In this document: positions 10,057 through 20,336 of the stretch, in pieces
Layout of the letters: every line of letters starts with the position of its first letter
How positions within the stretch are numbered: the stretch's first letter is position 1
From: Clostridia bacterium
GTDB taxonomy: Bacteria; Bacillota; Clostridia; TANB77; CAG-508
Assembly (NCBI GenBank): GCA_017626365.1
Contig: JAGAIV010000008.1
Coordinates: 1-64,000 of the forward strand
Length of the DNA stretch: 64,000 bases
Direction: 5' to 3'
Notes under the pieces: generated by a model
What the model was told of the DNA's origin: nothing
Database searches by the model: none
Seen by the model: only the letters and a program-made list of their open reading frames with translations
Made by a program: the position numbers and the translations under genes

Positions 10057-10181
10057 ATATAAAAATAAAAGAAAAAGTAAGAAAATAAGAGAAAAACAAA
10101 GGAAATATAATACAAAATTGGAATATAAAAGAAAAAAATTAACAAAAAATGATAAATTCAACAAAATTAAGTATACATAAG

Positions 10182-10210
10182 TTGAAAAAGGGCAAAATAT
10201 TGTGTATAAT
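10182..10210 (+). promoter_or_regulatory. Sigma-A-type promoter of the M23 peptidase gene
   Basis: TTGAAA (10182-10187), 17-base spacer, TATAAT (10205-10210). It lies 30-50 bases upstream of the ribosome site AAAAGGAGAG. Confidence 0.6.
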
Positions 10211-10255
10211 GGAAAGATATTCTTTGTAAAAAAATCAAAAGGAGAGTGAATTTAT

Positions 10256-11224
10256 ATTTTTAGTAAGCAAATAAAATACTATACAAAAGAGGCAATCAAA
10301 CTTACAAATATAATAGCAATTGGTGCTCTTATTCTAATTACGATGGTATTAATAAAGATGAAACCAGTTTATCAAATCTCAATTGATGGAGAATTTGTAG
10401 GATATATAGGAGATAAAAATAAATTTGAACAAACAATATATGAAACTTTTAATAACAACGAAGAAGAAAATATCGCTTTTGCAGATTTTGATGCATATAC
10501 AAGTTATGAATTTAAACTAATAGAAAGACAACAAGAACTAAATGAAGAAGAAATAATACTAGCATTAAAAGAAAAAGCAGATATCACATATTTTGAGTAT
10601 ACAGTTTGTATAAATGGAGAAGAAAAAGAAAATTTTAAATCAATAGAACAAGCAAATGAAGTGGTAGAAAAACTAAACGAAGAATTTGGTGAAGAAATAG
10701 ATATTAGCATAAAAACAGCTTATACAAGAAAATTAGAAATAGAAGAAAATGTAGACATAGCAACTATTTATGAAAATTTAGCAATAGAAGTGGATAAACA
10801 AATACAAGAAGAGCAAAAGAAAGAAAAAGCAACAATTGATGGAGTCTATATTGCAGTTGTTCCGGTTCAAGGAAATATCACATCACGTTATGGTTCAAAA
10901 GAAGCAGTTAGAGACCATGAACATAAAGGTTTAGATATTGCAACAAAAACAGGAACACCAATAAAAGCAGCAGCAAGTGGAACTGTCATTTTTTCCGGAA
11001 CGATGGGTGGGTATGGAAATCTAATTATTATTGACCATGGAAATGGAATTACTACTTATTATGGACATTGTAGTAAGTTATATAAAGAAAAAGGAGAAAA
11101 CGTTACAGCAGGAGATGTAATTGCAGCGGTAGGAAGTACTGGAAATTCTACCGGTTCACACTTACACTTTGAAATTCGTAAAAACGGAGTATATGTTGAC
11201 CCAGCTCAATATTTATTTGTATAA
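10256..11224 (+). CDS. Membrane-anchored M23 metallopeptidase, probable ATT start
   Basis: Peptidoglycan endopeptidase anchored by an N-terminal helix. The C-terminal LytM domain shows HKGLD, DHGNGITTYYGH and SHLHFE (zinc ligands). The middle is a charged region. The first in-frame ATG (10343) would cut off half the membrane helix. The frame is open back to 10250, just after an in-frame TGA, and contains no ATG, GTG or TTG there. The ribosome site AAAGGAG (10238-10244) precedes ATT codons at 10250 and 10256, so I place the start at ATT 10256 (or 10250), giving the N-terminus M/I-FSKQIKYYTKEAIKL. ATG 10343 remains the conservative alternative. Confidence 0.85.
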   Translation: MFSKQIKYYTKEAIKLTNIIAIGALILITMVLIKMKPVYQISIDGEFVGYIGDKNKFEQTIYETFNNNEEENIAFADFDAYTSYEFKLIERQQELNEEEIILALKEKADITYFEYTVCINGEEKENFKSIEQANEVVEKLNEEFGEEIDISIKTAYTRKLEIEENVDIATIYENLAIEVDKQIQEEQKKEKATIDGVYIAVVPVQGNITSRYGSKEAVRDHEHKGLDIATKTGTPIKAAASGTVIFSGTMGGYGNLIIIDHGNGITTYYGHCSKLYKEKGENVTAGDVIAAVGSTGNSTGSHLHFEIRKNGVYVDPAQYLFV

Positions 11225-11264
11225 AAAAACATAAAAAGATTCATACTAGTTTTAGGTGATGAGT

Positions 11265-11564
11265 ATGAAAGAAAATGATATATTAGATGCTTTTTTTAAC
11301 TTAAGGCAAGAAGATATGCTAGAAGATGGAAAAGAGGATATCAAAGTTTTAGAAAAAACATTAAAAGATATAACAACCCAGCAATTACAAAATACTATTC
11401 AAGATTTACCAGAAGAATGTAAAGAAATAAAGGAAAAGCTAAGTGAACAATTAGATGATTTAGTGATTAATTATCAAATTAAAATGGCGTATTATGATAA
11501 AAAGTATTATAAGCAAGGTTTTAACGATGCAATTATGATAAATTGCTGTTGTAAAGAAAAATAA
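11265..11564 (+). CDS. Small acidic hypothetical protein, 99 aa
   Basis: Resembles short helical proteins found widely in Clostridia (DUF6809-like by general appearance), function unknown. It is mostly charged helices, with KMAYYDKKYYKQGFNDA near the end and a cysteine-rich tail (NCCCKEK). ATG 11265 follows AGGTGATGAGT; ATG 11259 and GTG 11256 are in frame. It lies 40 bases after the M23 peptidase gene and may be cotranscribed. A bidirectional terminator separates it from purC. Confidence 0.65.
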   Translation: MKENDILDAFFNLRQEDMLEDGKEDIKVLEKTLKDITTQQLQNTIQDLPEECKEIKEKLSEQLDDLVINYQIKMAYYDKKYYKQGFNDAIMINCCCKEK

Positions 11565-11570
11565 TTATAA

Positions 11571-11620
11571 AAAAGAATCTCGAGGTAGAAACATAATCTA
11601 TCGCGGGATTCTCTTTTTCT
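11571..11620. terminator. Bidirectional terminator between the DUF6809-like gene and purC
   Basis: Stem AGAATCTCG / CGGGATTCT with A-rich and T-rich flanks, serving convergent genes. Confidence 0.75.
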
Positions 11621-11633
11621 TGGAATCTGTTAC

Positions 11634-12383
11634 TTACTGGTCACAAACACGTTTTAAAATTTCTTCATACCCTTTGCTGACGTCCCCCAAATCTTCGCGG
11701 AATCGATCCTTATCCAAACTTTCGCCGGTTTTCAAATCAATCAAGCGGCAAGTATCAGGTGAAATTTCATCACAAAGAATAATTTCGCCAGACGGCAGAC
11801 GACCAAACTCAAGCTTAAAGTCAATCAAATTGACACCGAGTTTTATATAAAACTCACGCATCAGTTCTCCTACTCTTGCCGTATAGTACTCGATTAAAGC
11901 AACTTCCCGTTCATCACTGACCAAAGTTAATTCTGATAAGAGCGGAATGGTCTTACGGTCAATTGGCGGATCACTTAAAGCTGGTGCATCCGGATTATCG
12001 TGCTTGAAGGTAAATTCTACAAAAGGAGTATCAAATTTTTTTCCCTTTTCGCATCCATAGCGTTTGCAGAAACTACCGACAGCGTAAAAGCGGCAGATGA
12101 CTTCCAAAGGAATCATTGTTGCTTTTTTTACGATCTTAGAAGCAGGATTGCTGCCTTCGCATACATAGTGAGTAGGAATTCCATGGCTTTCCAGATACTG
12201 AAATAATGCAGAAGAAATCTGGTTGTTTGCAATACCTTTGTTGCTTACAATGTCTTTCTTGGCACCATTTCCCGCAGAAATCCGATCAGAAGATTCAAGC
12301 TCCAGATAATCGGGTGAAGTTGTGGCATAAACATTATTTGCTTTGCCTGCATGAATTAAAGTTGTCCGTGTAATTTGTTCCAT
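11634..12383 (-). CDS. purC: Phosphoribosylaminoimidazole-succinocarboxamide synthase, foreign codon use
   Basis: Joins aspartate to CAIR in purine synthesis. Visible blocks: GKANNVYATTSPDYLELE at the N-terminus, SSDRISAGN, EVICRFYAVGSF, and DFKLEFGRLPSGEIILCDEISPDTCR in the ATP/substrate site. It is 249 residues. ATG at 12383 follows AGAAAGGAGAATTTG. It stands alone among non-purine genes and is visibly richer in G+C, with CGC, GGC and CAG codons rare nearby. Three in-frame CGG codons (complement of 11907-11909, 12282-12284 and 12366-12368) are read without a shift, and the middle one encodes the Arg of SDRIS. This fits recent horizontal acquisition. Confidence 0.95.
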   Translation of the reverse strand: MEQITRTTLIHAGKANNVYATTSPDYLELESSDRISAGNGAKKDIVSNKGIANNQISSALFQYLESHGIPTHYVCEGSNPASKIVKKATMIPLEVICRFYAVGSFCKRYGCEKGKKFDTPFVEFTFKHDNPDAPALSDPPIDRKTIPLLSELTLVSDEREVALIEYYTARVGELMREFYIKLGVNLIDFKLEFGRLPSGEIILCDEISPDTCRLIDLKTGESLDKDRFREDLGDVSKGYEEILKRVCDQ

Positions 12384-12555
12384 AAACAAATTCTCCTTTC
12401 TATTTTTTGGAGATATCTCCATGCACAATATTATATCATAGCAATTAACATAATTCAAGAAAAACAAAAAATCAAATATTTTATCAAAAAATGTTTGATT
12501 TTTTTTGTAGTTATGGTAAGATAGACGTTAGGAAAATTTTAAAAGGAGGTCCTAA

Positions 12556-13623
12556 ATGAAAGGCTATTTAGTATTAGAAAATGGCAGTGTTTATGAAGGC
12601 GAAAGAATAGGGGCAAATAAGGATATTATTTGCGAAGTTGTTTTTAATACTTCTATGACAGGATATTTAGAAATCTTTACTGACCCATCTTATGCAGGTC
12701 AGGGTGTAGTAATGACTTACCCGTTAATTGGAAATTATGGATTAACTAAAGAAGACCAAGAATCTAAGAAACCTTGGGTAGAAGCAGTATTTGTTCATGA
12801 AATTGCAGAGATGGAAAGTAATTTTAGAAGTAAAATGCATATTTTAGATTTTCTAAAAGAGTATGATGTTCCAGGGTTAGAAGGAATTAATACTAGAAAA
12901 TTAACAAAAGAATTACGAAATGCAGGTACAATGAAAGGAAAATTGACATCTGATATTTCTAATATAGACGAAATTATTCGTGAAATAAAAGAATTTAAAA
13001 TTTCTAATTTAGTAGAAAGAGTTAGTTCAAAAGAAGTATACACCTGTGGTAGTGGCAAAACAAAAATTGCATTATTTGATTTTGGTGCAAAACAAAATAT
13101 TATCAATTCATTATTAAATAGAGACTGTGAAGTAACCGTATTTCCTTACGATACTTCTTATAAAGAATTCTTAACTGGTGAATATGAAGGAATTGTTCTT
13201 TCCAATGGACCAGGAAATCCAGAAGATTGTAAAATATCAATTGAAAATATTAAAAAATTGTATGAAGAAGCAAATGTACCAATTTTGGGAATTTGTTTAG
13301 GACATCAATTAATGGGATTAGCAACAGGGGCAAAAACATATAAACTAAAATACGGACACCGTGGACCAAATCACCCAGTAAAAGATTTATCAACAGGAAG
13401 AGTATGTATTACATCACAAAACCATGGTTATGCAATCGATGATTCAAGCATCAATCCAAACATTGCTGAGATTTCGCACGTAAATATAAATGATGGTACA
13501 GTAGAAGGATTAAGATATAAAGGTCATGACATTGTAACCGTACAATATCACCCAGAAGCATGCCCAGGCCCAGAAGATTCAAGTTATTTATTTGATGAAT
13601 TTATTGCAAAAATAAAGAAATAA
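12556..13623 (+). CDS. carA: Carbamoyl-phosphate synthase small (glutaminase) chain
   Basis: Releases ammonia from glutamine for carbamoyl phosphate, feeding pyrimidine and arginine synthesis. The N-terminal CPSase domain has VVFNTSMTGY and DPSYAGQ. The C-terminal class I glutamine amidotransferase domain has LSNGPGNP, the nucleophile motif LGICLGHQLM and the HPEA histidine/glutamate pair. It is 355 residues. AAAAGGAGGTCCTAA precedes the ATG. carB follows 10 bases downstream in the same operon. Confidence 0.97.
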   Translation: MKGYLVLENGSVYEGERIGANKDIICEVVFNTSMTGYLEIFTDPSYAGQGVVMTYPLIGNYGLTKEDQESKKPWVEAVFVHEIAEMESNFRSKMHILDFLKEYDVPGLEGINTRKLTKELRNAGTMKGKLTSDISNIDEIIREIKEFKISNLVERVSSKEVYTCGSGKTKIALFDFGAKQNIINSLLNRDCEVTVFPYDTSYKEFLTGEYEGIVLSNGPGNPEDCKISIENIKKLYEEANVPILGICLGHQLMGLATGAKTYKLKYGHRGPNHPVKDLSTGRVCITSQNHGYAIDDSSINPNIAEISHVNINDGTVEGLRYKGHDIVTVQYHPEACPGPEDSSYLFDEFIAKIKK

Positions 13624-13633
13624 GGAGGAAATT

Positions 13634-16600
13634 ATGCCAAAGAATCCAGAGATTAAAAAAGTATTAGTAATTGGTTCAGGACCGATTGTAATTCGGACAA
13701 GCAGCAGAATTTGATTATGCAGGAACACAAGCTTGCCGTGAACTAAAAAAAGAAGGAATTGAAGTAGTACTTGTAAACTCAAACCCAGCAACTATTATGA
13801 CAGATAAAAATATGGCAGATAAAATCTATATTGAACCACTAACCAAAAAAACAGTGGAAAAAATTCTAGAAATCGAAAAACCAGATAGTATTTTACCAAA
13901 CCTAGGAGGACAAACTGGTTTAAATATTGCAATGGAATTATATGAAGACGGATTTTTATCTTCTCATGGAATTAAACTTCTAGGAACTTCACCAGAAGGA
14001 ATCAAAAAAGCAGAAGATAGACAAGCTTTTAAAGATACCATGGAGGAAATAGGAGAACCATGTATTGCAAGTAAAGTGGTAAACACATACGAAGATGCAG
14101 AAGAGTTTGCTTCAAAAATAGGACTTCCTGTTATCGTAAGACCTGCCTACACTCTAGGAGGAACCGGTGGAGGAATCTGCTATACCATGGAAGAACTAGA
14201 GGAAACAGCCAAAAGTGGACTTCATCTATCAAGAGTACATCAAGTTTTAATTGAAAAATGTATTTCCGGTTGGAAAGAAGTAGAATATGAAGTAATGAGA
14301 GATAAAAATGGAAGCTGTATTACTATTTGTAACATGGAAAACATTGACCCAGTTGGAGTTCACACAGGAGATAGTATAGTTGTTGCACCATCTCAAACAC
14401 TAGCAGATAAAGAATACCAAATGTTAAGAACATCAGCAATTAAAATTATATCTGCACTAAAAATTGAAGGTGGATGTAACGTACAATTTGCTTTAAATCC
14501 AAATAGTTTTGAATATGCAGTAATTGAGGTAAACCCAAGAGTAAGCCGTTCGTCTGCTCTTGCTTCAAAAGCAACAGGATACCCAATTGCAAAAGTATCT
14601 GCAAAAATCGCCATTGGTTATACGTTAGATGAAATTAAGAACGAAGTAACTGGAAAAACATATGCGTGCTTTGAACCAGTATTAGACTACACCATCGTAA
14701 AAATACCAAAATGGCCATTTAATAAGTTTCTAACAGCCTCAAGACAATTAGGAACTCAAATGAAAGCAACAGGAGAAGTTATGGCAATTGCGCCATCGAT
14801 TGAACAAGCGTTAATGAAAGCAATTCGCTCATTAGAGGAAAATGTAGATAGCTTAGAGTTAGAAAAACTAAAAGGACTAACGAATGAAGAAATTCGTGAA
14901 GACTTAAAAAATGTAGATAATGAGAGAATTTTTGTGATTGCAGAAGCACTAAGAAGAGGAATTAGTGTAGATGCTATTCATGAAATTACAACAATTGATA
15001 AATTCTTTATAAACAAAATTCAAAGAATTGTAAGAGTAGAAAAACGCCTAAAAAATGAAGAATTAACCAAAGAATTATTAACAATTGCTAAAAAAATGGG
15101 ATATACCGATAAAGTAATTGCAAGACTTTGTGGAAAACAAGAAAGTGAAATTAAGAATTTAAGAAAAGAAAATGGTATCCTTGCAAACTTTAAAATGGTA
15201 GATACTTGTGCTGCCGAATTTGATGCAAGTACTCCATATTATTATTCAAGTTATGATGAAGAAAATGAATCAAATACTAAAACCGATAAAAAGAAAATTC
15301 TAGTATTAGGTTCAGGGCCAATCCGTATTGGACAAGGAATTGAATTTGATTATTGTAGTGTACACTGCGTATGGGCATTGAAAGAAAAAGGATATGAAAC
15401 GATTATTGTAAATAACAACCCAGAAACTGTTAGTACGGATTTTGATATTGCAGATAAACTATATTTTGAACCACTAACTCCAGAAGACGTAGAAAATATT
15501 GTGGAAACCGAAAAACCATATGGTGCAATAGTACAATTTGGTGGTCAAACTGCAATCAAATTAACAAAAGCTTTAACACAGATGGGTGTTAAAATATTAG
15601 GAACTTCGGAAGCTGATATGGACCGAGCAGAAGATAGAGAGTTATTTGATGAAGCACTAGAAAAATGCGGAATTCCAAGACCAAAGGGACAAACAGTATT
15701 TACAGTAGATGAAGGAATTAAAGTGGCAAATGAATTAAAATATCCAGTATTAGTTCGTCCATCTTATGTACTTGGTGGACAAGGCATGGCAATTGCATAT
15801 AACGATAATGAAGTAAAAGACTTTATTAATGAGATTAATAAAATTGAACAAGAACATCCAATTTTAGTAGATAAATATATGCTTGGAAAAGAACTAGAAG
15901 TAGATGCTATTTTCGATGGAGAAGATATCTTAATTCCAGGAATTATGGAGCATTTGGAAAGAGCAGGAATTCACTCAGGAGATAGTATTTCCGTTTATCC
16001 AACACAACATATTAACATCGAAAATCAAAAAACAATTATTGAATATACCAAGAAGATTGCAAAAGAGTTAAATATTATTGGTGTATTAAATATTCAATTT
16101 ATTATTAACCGTGGAAATGTATATATTATCGAAGTAAATCCTCGTTCTAGTAGAACAGTTCCATATATTAGTAAAGTAACGAATTTACCAGTAATTGATA
16201 TTGCAACACATGTTATTTTAGGAGAAAAGCTAAAAGACATGCCATATGGAACAGGAGTGTACAAACAAAGCGAATATGTTGCTGTAAAAATGCCAATTTT
16301 CTCTTTTGAAAAAATCAAAAATGCAGATACAAGTTTAGGTCCTGAAATGAAATCAACAGGAGAAGTACTAGGAGTATCAAAGGTATTTTCAGAAGCAATT
16401 TTAAAAGCCTTTATTGCAAGTGGTGTTAACATTCCATACAAAGGAAATGTATTAATTACCGTTCGAGATAAAGACAAAATTGAAATGTTGCCAATTGCTC
16501 AAAAATTGGACGGATTAGGTTTCCATATTTTTGCAACTTCTGGTACAGCAGCTTTCTTAAATGAAAATGGAGTAGAGTCAGAAGTCGTTCAGAAAATTTG

Positions 16601-16835
16601 GGAAGGAGAAAATAGTATTCCAGATTTAATTGGTTCCGGTAAATTATCATTTATTATTAATACCCCAACCAAAGGAAAACATGAATCAAGAGATGGATTT
16701 AAAATAAGAAGATTGGCAGTAGAGTCTAAGATTCCTTGTTTTACAGCATTAGATACGGTGGAAGCATTATATGAAGCATTAGAAAAGGGAACCAAAGAAG
16801 AAGACTTAATTCCAGTAGATATTGGAATGATATAA
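13634..16835 (+). CDS. carB: Carbamoyl-phosphate synthase large chain, with a CGG +1 frameshift
   Basis: Synthesises carbamoyl phosphate from bicarbonate, ammonia and two ATP. It has two homologous ATP-grasp halves (second half begins LVLGSGPIRIGQGIEFDY near 15301) and a C-terminal MGS-like domain. The reading frame is broken after 20 codons. CGG at 13694-13696 replaces the Gly of GPIVI-G-QAAEFDYAG, and skipping the C restores a 1066-residue protein of normal length. The zero frame stops seven codons later (TGA 13712-13714). The next available start (ATG 13797) would lose about 54 conserved residues of the first Rossmann fold, so internal initiation is a poor explanation. Ribosome site TAAGGAGGAAATT before ATG 13634. 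Confidence 0.96.
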
Positions 16836-16885
16836 AAAAATAAAAATAAAACAACTTTCGACAATTTTTTTAAAAGATATTTGCT

Positions 16886-16926
16886 AAAATAAATTTCTAT
16901 GTATTTTACATAGAAATTTATTTTTT
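16886..16926 (+). terminator. Terminator of the carAB operon
   Basis: Palindrome AAATAAATTTCTATGTA / TACATAGAAATTTATTT followed by TTTT. It ends only three bases before the ribosome site of the next gene, so it could also hide or expose that site. Confidence 0.75.
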
Positions 16927-16941
16927 ATAGGAGAGATACAA

Positions 16942-17430
16942 ATGAATCATTTTAAAAAAGAGTTAAGACAGATAACAACTAAAAGGATTGATGAACGAAT
17001 ATGTTCTAGTATTATTGATGAATTAAAGGAATTAGAGGAAAAAGCAGAGATTGAGGAATACAAGACACAAATTCAGCAAAGAAGCAAAGGAATACAACAA
17101 ATTTTTGTTAATTTTGATCATGATATGGAAATTATTGATAGAGTAAATCGCTTTAGAGTAATACCTAGTGTACCATTAACTTTTGATAGAGTAGTATGTT
17201 TAGACCGTATTATAGGAAAAAGAATATCAGAAAAATTAGAAAGCATGTATCAAATAGCACAAAGTGAAAACTTTGAAAATAAAGAGGATAAATTAAAAGA
17301 GTTAAGTCAAATTTTAGATAGACAATTAAGAGTAAATAACTTACTACAACAATATGATGAAAATATGGAGATATTATCAAGACATCGTCAATCCTATGCA
17401 CCAAACAAAGAATTAATACAAGGAAAATAA
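16942..17430 (+). CDS. Hypothetical helical protein, 162 aa
   Basis: I do not recognise it. It is predicted almost all helical, charged and coiled-coil-like, with no signal or membrane segment. Ribosome site ATAGGAGAGA before ATG. It is preceded immediately by the carAB terminator hairpin and followed 55 bases later by the YgjP-type gene. Confidence 0.7.
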   Translation: MNHFKKELRQITTKRIDERICSSIIDELKELEEKAEIEEYKTQIQQRSKGIQQIFVNFDHDMEIIDRVNRFRVIPSVPLTFDRVVCLDRIIGKRISEKLESMYQIAQSENFENKEDKLKELSQILDRQLRVNNLLQQYDENMEILSRHRQSYAPNKELIQGK

Positions 17431-17485
17431 ATCGTATACAAAAGAGAAGAATTGTGGTACAATAACATACAATAAAGGAGAAAAA

Positions 17486-17980
17486 ATGGAACCACAATAT
17501 ATTCTAATTCGAAATAACATTAAAAATCTATATATTCAAATTAAAGATAGTAGTGTGATTGTAAAAGCACCAAAACGATTTTCTGAAAAACAAATTGAGA
17601 CTATTTTAAAAGAAAAACAAAAATGGATTGAAAAAAATTTGCAAAATTCAATAAAGAAACAAGAAAGAGAAGAGAAATATACAATTGAAGAGTTTACTTC
17701 AATAGTAGAACAAAATGTGAAAGAATTGATAATTCTTACAGGGCTAAAGCCAAATCGTGTAAGAATAAAACAAATAAAATATGCTTGGGGAAGTTGCTCA
17801 AGTAGTAAAAATATTACAATTAATCGAAAACTAATATGTTATAGTCAAAATGCAATTCGATATGTTATTTTACACGAACTATGTCATTTAAAATATATGA
17901 ATCACTCCAAAGATTTTTGGAACTTGGTAGCAACATATATGCCAAATTATAAAGAAGCAAAAAAAGAATTAAAAGACTAA
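17486..17980 (+). CDS. YgjP-like metal-dependent hydrolase
   Basis: 164-residue zinc metallopeptidase-fold protein of the YgjP/DUF45 group. The zinc site is visible as HELCHLKYMNHSKDFW, preceded by AWGSCSSSKNITINRKL, both typical of the family. No signal peptide, so cytoplasmic. The start follows AAAGGAGAAAAA. The physiological substrate is uncertain. Confidence 0.9.
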   Translation: MEPQYILIRNNIKNLYIQIKDSSVIVKAPKRFSEKQIETILKEKQKWIEKNLQNSIKKQEREEKYTIEEFTSIVEQNVKELIILTGLKPNRVRIKQIKYAWGSCSSSKNITINRKLICYSQNAIRYVILHELCHLKYMNHSKDFWNLVATYMPNYKEAKKELKD

Positions 17981-18039
17981 AGTATAAAAAGAAACTTTTA
18001 AGTTCATACTAATAACAAAAGAAAGTGAGGTTATTTCGT

Positions 18040-18474
18040 ATGAATTTAGAACAAAGTTTAAATGAGTTGTTATCGGATTTAAATGTATTTTACCGAAAAT
18101 TACAAAATTATCATTGGAATGTGGAAGGAGTAGATTTCTTTGAGGTTCATGCAAAGTTAGAAGAGTATTATAATCAAATAAATGAATCGATTGATGAAAT
18201 TGCAGAGCATATTTTAATGCTAGGAGGAGAACCTTTTGGAACAATGGAGGACTATCTAAATACAGCAACAATTGTAGAAGCAAAAAATCAAAAAATCAAA
18301 TCAGATGCTATTTTTCATAATTTAGTGAATGATTTTGGAATGTTATTAAAAAAGGTAATTCAAATAAAAGAAGAGGCAGACAAACAAAAGGAATATGGAA
18401 CCTCGAGTTTGATGGATGAATATATTTTAAATTATAGTAAAATTATATGGATGTTAAAACAAACAATAGCATAA
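18040..18474 (+). CDS. dps: Dps/ferritin-like DNA-binding protein
   Basis: Iron-storing, DNA-protecting miniferritin, 144 residues. The ferroxidase signature is visible: NYHWNVEGVDFFEVHAKLEEYY, followed by DEIAEHILMLGGEPFGTMEDYL. ATG 18040 is preceded by GTGAGG; an in-frame GTG at 18025 is less likely because it coincides with the ribosome site. Strong terminator downstream. Confidence 0.93.
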   Translation: MNLEQSLNELLSDLNVFYRKLQNYHWNVEGVDFFEVHAKLEEYYNQINESIDEIAEHILMLGGEPFGTMEDYLNTATIVEAKNQKIKSDAIFHNLVNDFGMLLKKVIQIKEEADKQKEYGTSSLMDEYILNYSKIIWMLKQTIA

Positions 18475-18476
18475 TA

Positions 18477-18516
18477 AAAGGAAGCTACTTATATTAAGAA
18501 GTAGCTTCCTTTTTTG
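18477..18516 (+). terminator. Terminator after dps
   Basis: Stem AAGGAAGCTACTT / AAGTAGCTTCCTT followed by TTTT. Confidence 0.9.
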
Positions 18517-18784
18517 ATATATTATAAAATGTAATTAACTAATTAGGCTTGTCCTTTTTGAAAAGAATTATAGTCAAAATACCTTCTTAATAAAGAAAAA
18601 TATTTCGACAAAAAATTACAAAATTTGTAAATATAAAAAAGGAAAATTTTAGAAAAAGCATTGACAAAGTAAAAGAGGATTGCTAATATATGGGTATTGA
18701 TTCAAAAATTTTTAAATCCCATTTTCATTCTGAAAATGAAAGGTTTTCCAATCAAAATTTATAAAAAGTAAAGAGGTAATAAGT
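18517..18784 (+). promoter_or_regulatory. AT-rich intergenic region with the comM promoter
   Basis: No gene is seen. Promoter TTGACA (18661-18666), 17-base spacer, TAATAT (18684-18689). A small inverted repeat CATTTTCATT/AATG... follows at 18719-18740, in the untranslated leader before the comM ribosome site AAAGAGGTAATAAGT. Confidence 0.6.
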
Positions 18785-20327
18785 ATGTTATCGATTGTAA
18801 AAAGTATGTCCTTACATGGGTTAGAAGGATATTTAATTGATGTGCAAGTAGATGCTTCTGCTCGGTATGCCAAGTTGGGAAGTGGTAGGACTTCCAGATG
18901 CAAGTGTAAAAGAATCTAGAGAAAGGGTAAGAACGGCAATTAAAAATTCTGGGTACGAATTCCAAAGTAGAAGAATTGTGGTAAATCTTGCACCAGCGGA
19001 TACGAAAAAAGAAGGTTCGTTTTTTGATTTGCCAATTGCAGCTGGGATTTTGATTAATTTTGAAGAGATAAAAAATCAAAATTTAGAAGATACGGTATTT
19101 ATTGGAGAACTATCGTTAGACGGAAAAGTAAATCAGATAAATGGGGTACTTCCTATGTGCATTGAGGCAAGAAACCTTGGAATGAAACGAATTATTTTAC
19201 CAGAAGAAAATGCTAAAGAAGCTTCTATTGTAGAAGGTATTAAAGTAATTGGGGTAAGAAATTTAAAGCAAGTAGTAAACTATTTAAATGGGAAAGAAAA
19301 CATTATTCCTGAGCAAGCAAATCTAGAAGAATTTTTTCATAATCAAAAACAATATCCGTTTGATTTTTCAGAAGTAAAAGGACAAGAAAATATAAAAAGA
19401 GCATTAGAAGTAGCAGCAGCTCGGTCGGACACAACCTGCTTTTGATCCGGGAGTCCCCGGCTCTCGGAAAAACAATGATGGTAAGGCGTATTCCATCAAT
19501 ACTACCAGATTTAACCTTTGAAGAAGCGTTAGAAGTAACCAAAATTCATAGTATTGCAGGTACACTTTCAAAAGATACACCGATTTTAACAACAAGACCA
19601 TATAGAGCACCACACCATACGGTATCTGCTAATTCCTTAATAGGAGGAGGAAGAATTCCAAAACCGCGGGGAAATCAGCCTTGCTCATTTTGGTGTGTTG
19701 TTTTTAGATGAGCTTCCGGAATTTAATAAAGATACCTTAGAAGTATTAAGAGGACCATTAGAAGATAGAATAGTAACAATTAGTAGAGTAAATGCTACCT
19801 TAACATATCCATGTAATTTTATGTTTGTTGCTTCTATGAATCCATGTCCATGTGGATTTTATGGCTCGAAGGAAAAAGAATGTAATTGTACTCCTCAAGC
19901 GATATCTAAATATATGGGAAAAATTAGTGGACCATTATTAGATAGAATTGATATCCAAATTGAAGTAACACCGGTAAAATATCAAAAACTAGAAACAGAT
20001 ACTGCACAAGAGACATCAGAAGAAATTAAGAAAAGAGTAAATAAAGCAAGAAAGATACAACAAGAGAGATATTCAAAATATGGTATTTTTTCAAATTCAG
20101 AATTAACTCCTGCTTTAATAGATAAATATTGTAAATTGGATACCAAATGTAAGAAATTATTGCAGAATGCTTTTGAAAAATTAGGACTTAGTGCAAGGGC
20201 TCATGCCAGAATTTTAAAAGTAGCAAGAACGATTGCCGATTTAGACCAGAAAGAAAATATTGAAGTGAGTCACTTAGCAGAAGCGATTGGCTATCGTAGT
20301 TTAGATAGAAAGTATTGGAAGAACTAA
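18785..20327 (+). CDS. comM: ComM/YifB Mg-chelatase-like AAA+ ATPase with seven CGG +1 frameshifts
   Basis: AAA+ helicase promoting branch migration during natural transformation. The N-terminal Lon-protease-like domain ([15 protein letters not shown]...) precedes the Mg-chelatase AAA+ core with Walker A, Walker B ([10 protein letters not shown]), the CPCGF zinc-like element and sensor regions. The gene is broken at seven CGG sites: C at 18863, 19422, 19426, 19448, 19458, 19465 and 19667. Skipping each C gives [33 protein letters not shown] and [12 protein letters not shown], and a continuous 511-residue protein, the normal length. All five glycines from AAAGG through the Walker A loop are written CGGN. 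No other lesion occurs in over 1.5 kb. Confidence 0.94.
19422..19467 (+). other. Cluster of five CGG +1 frameshift sites in the comM Walker A region
   Basis: C residues at 19422, 19426, 19448, 19458 and 19465 each precede a Gly codon (GGT, GGA, GGG, GGC, GGA). Within 44 bases five single-base shifts are needed to read the P loop. The local codons (CTG, ATC, CCC, GGC) are also richer in G+C than the rest of the gene. Confidence 0.9.
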
Positions 20328-20336
20328 GGAGGAAAC

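Noticed and set aside
13634..16835. Treating carB, murG, ftsW, rsmH and others as pseudogenes
   Set aside because: No second kind of lesion is present, flanking segments are conserved, lengths after correction are normal, and several of the genes are essential in most bacteria.
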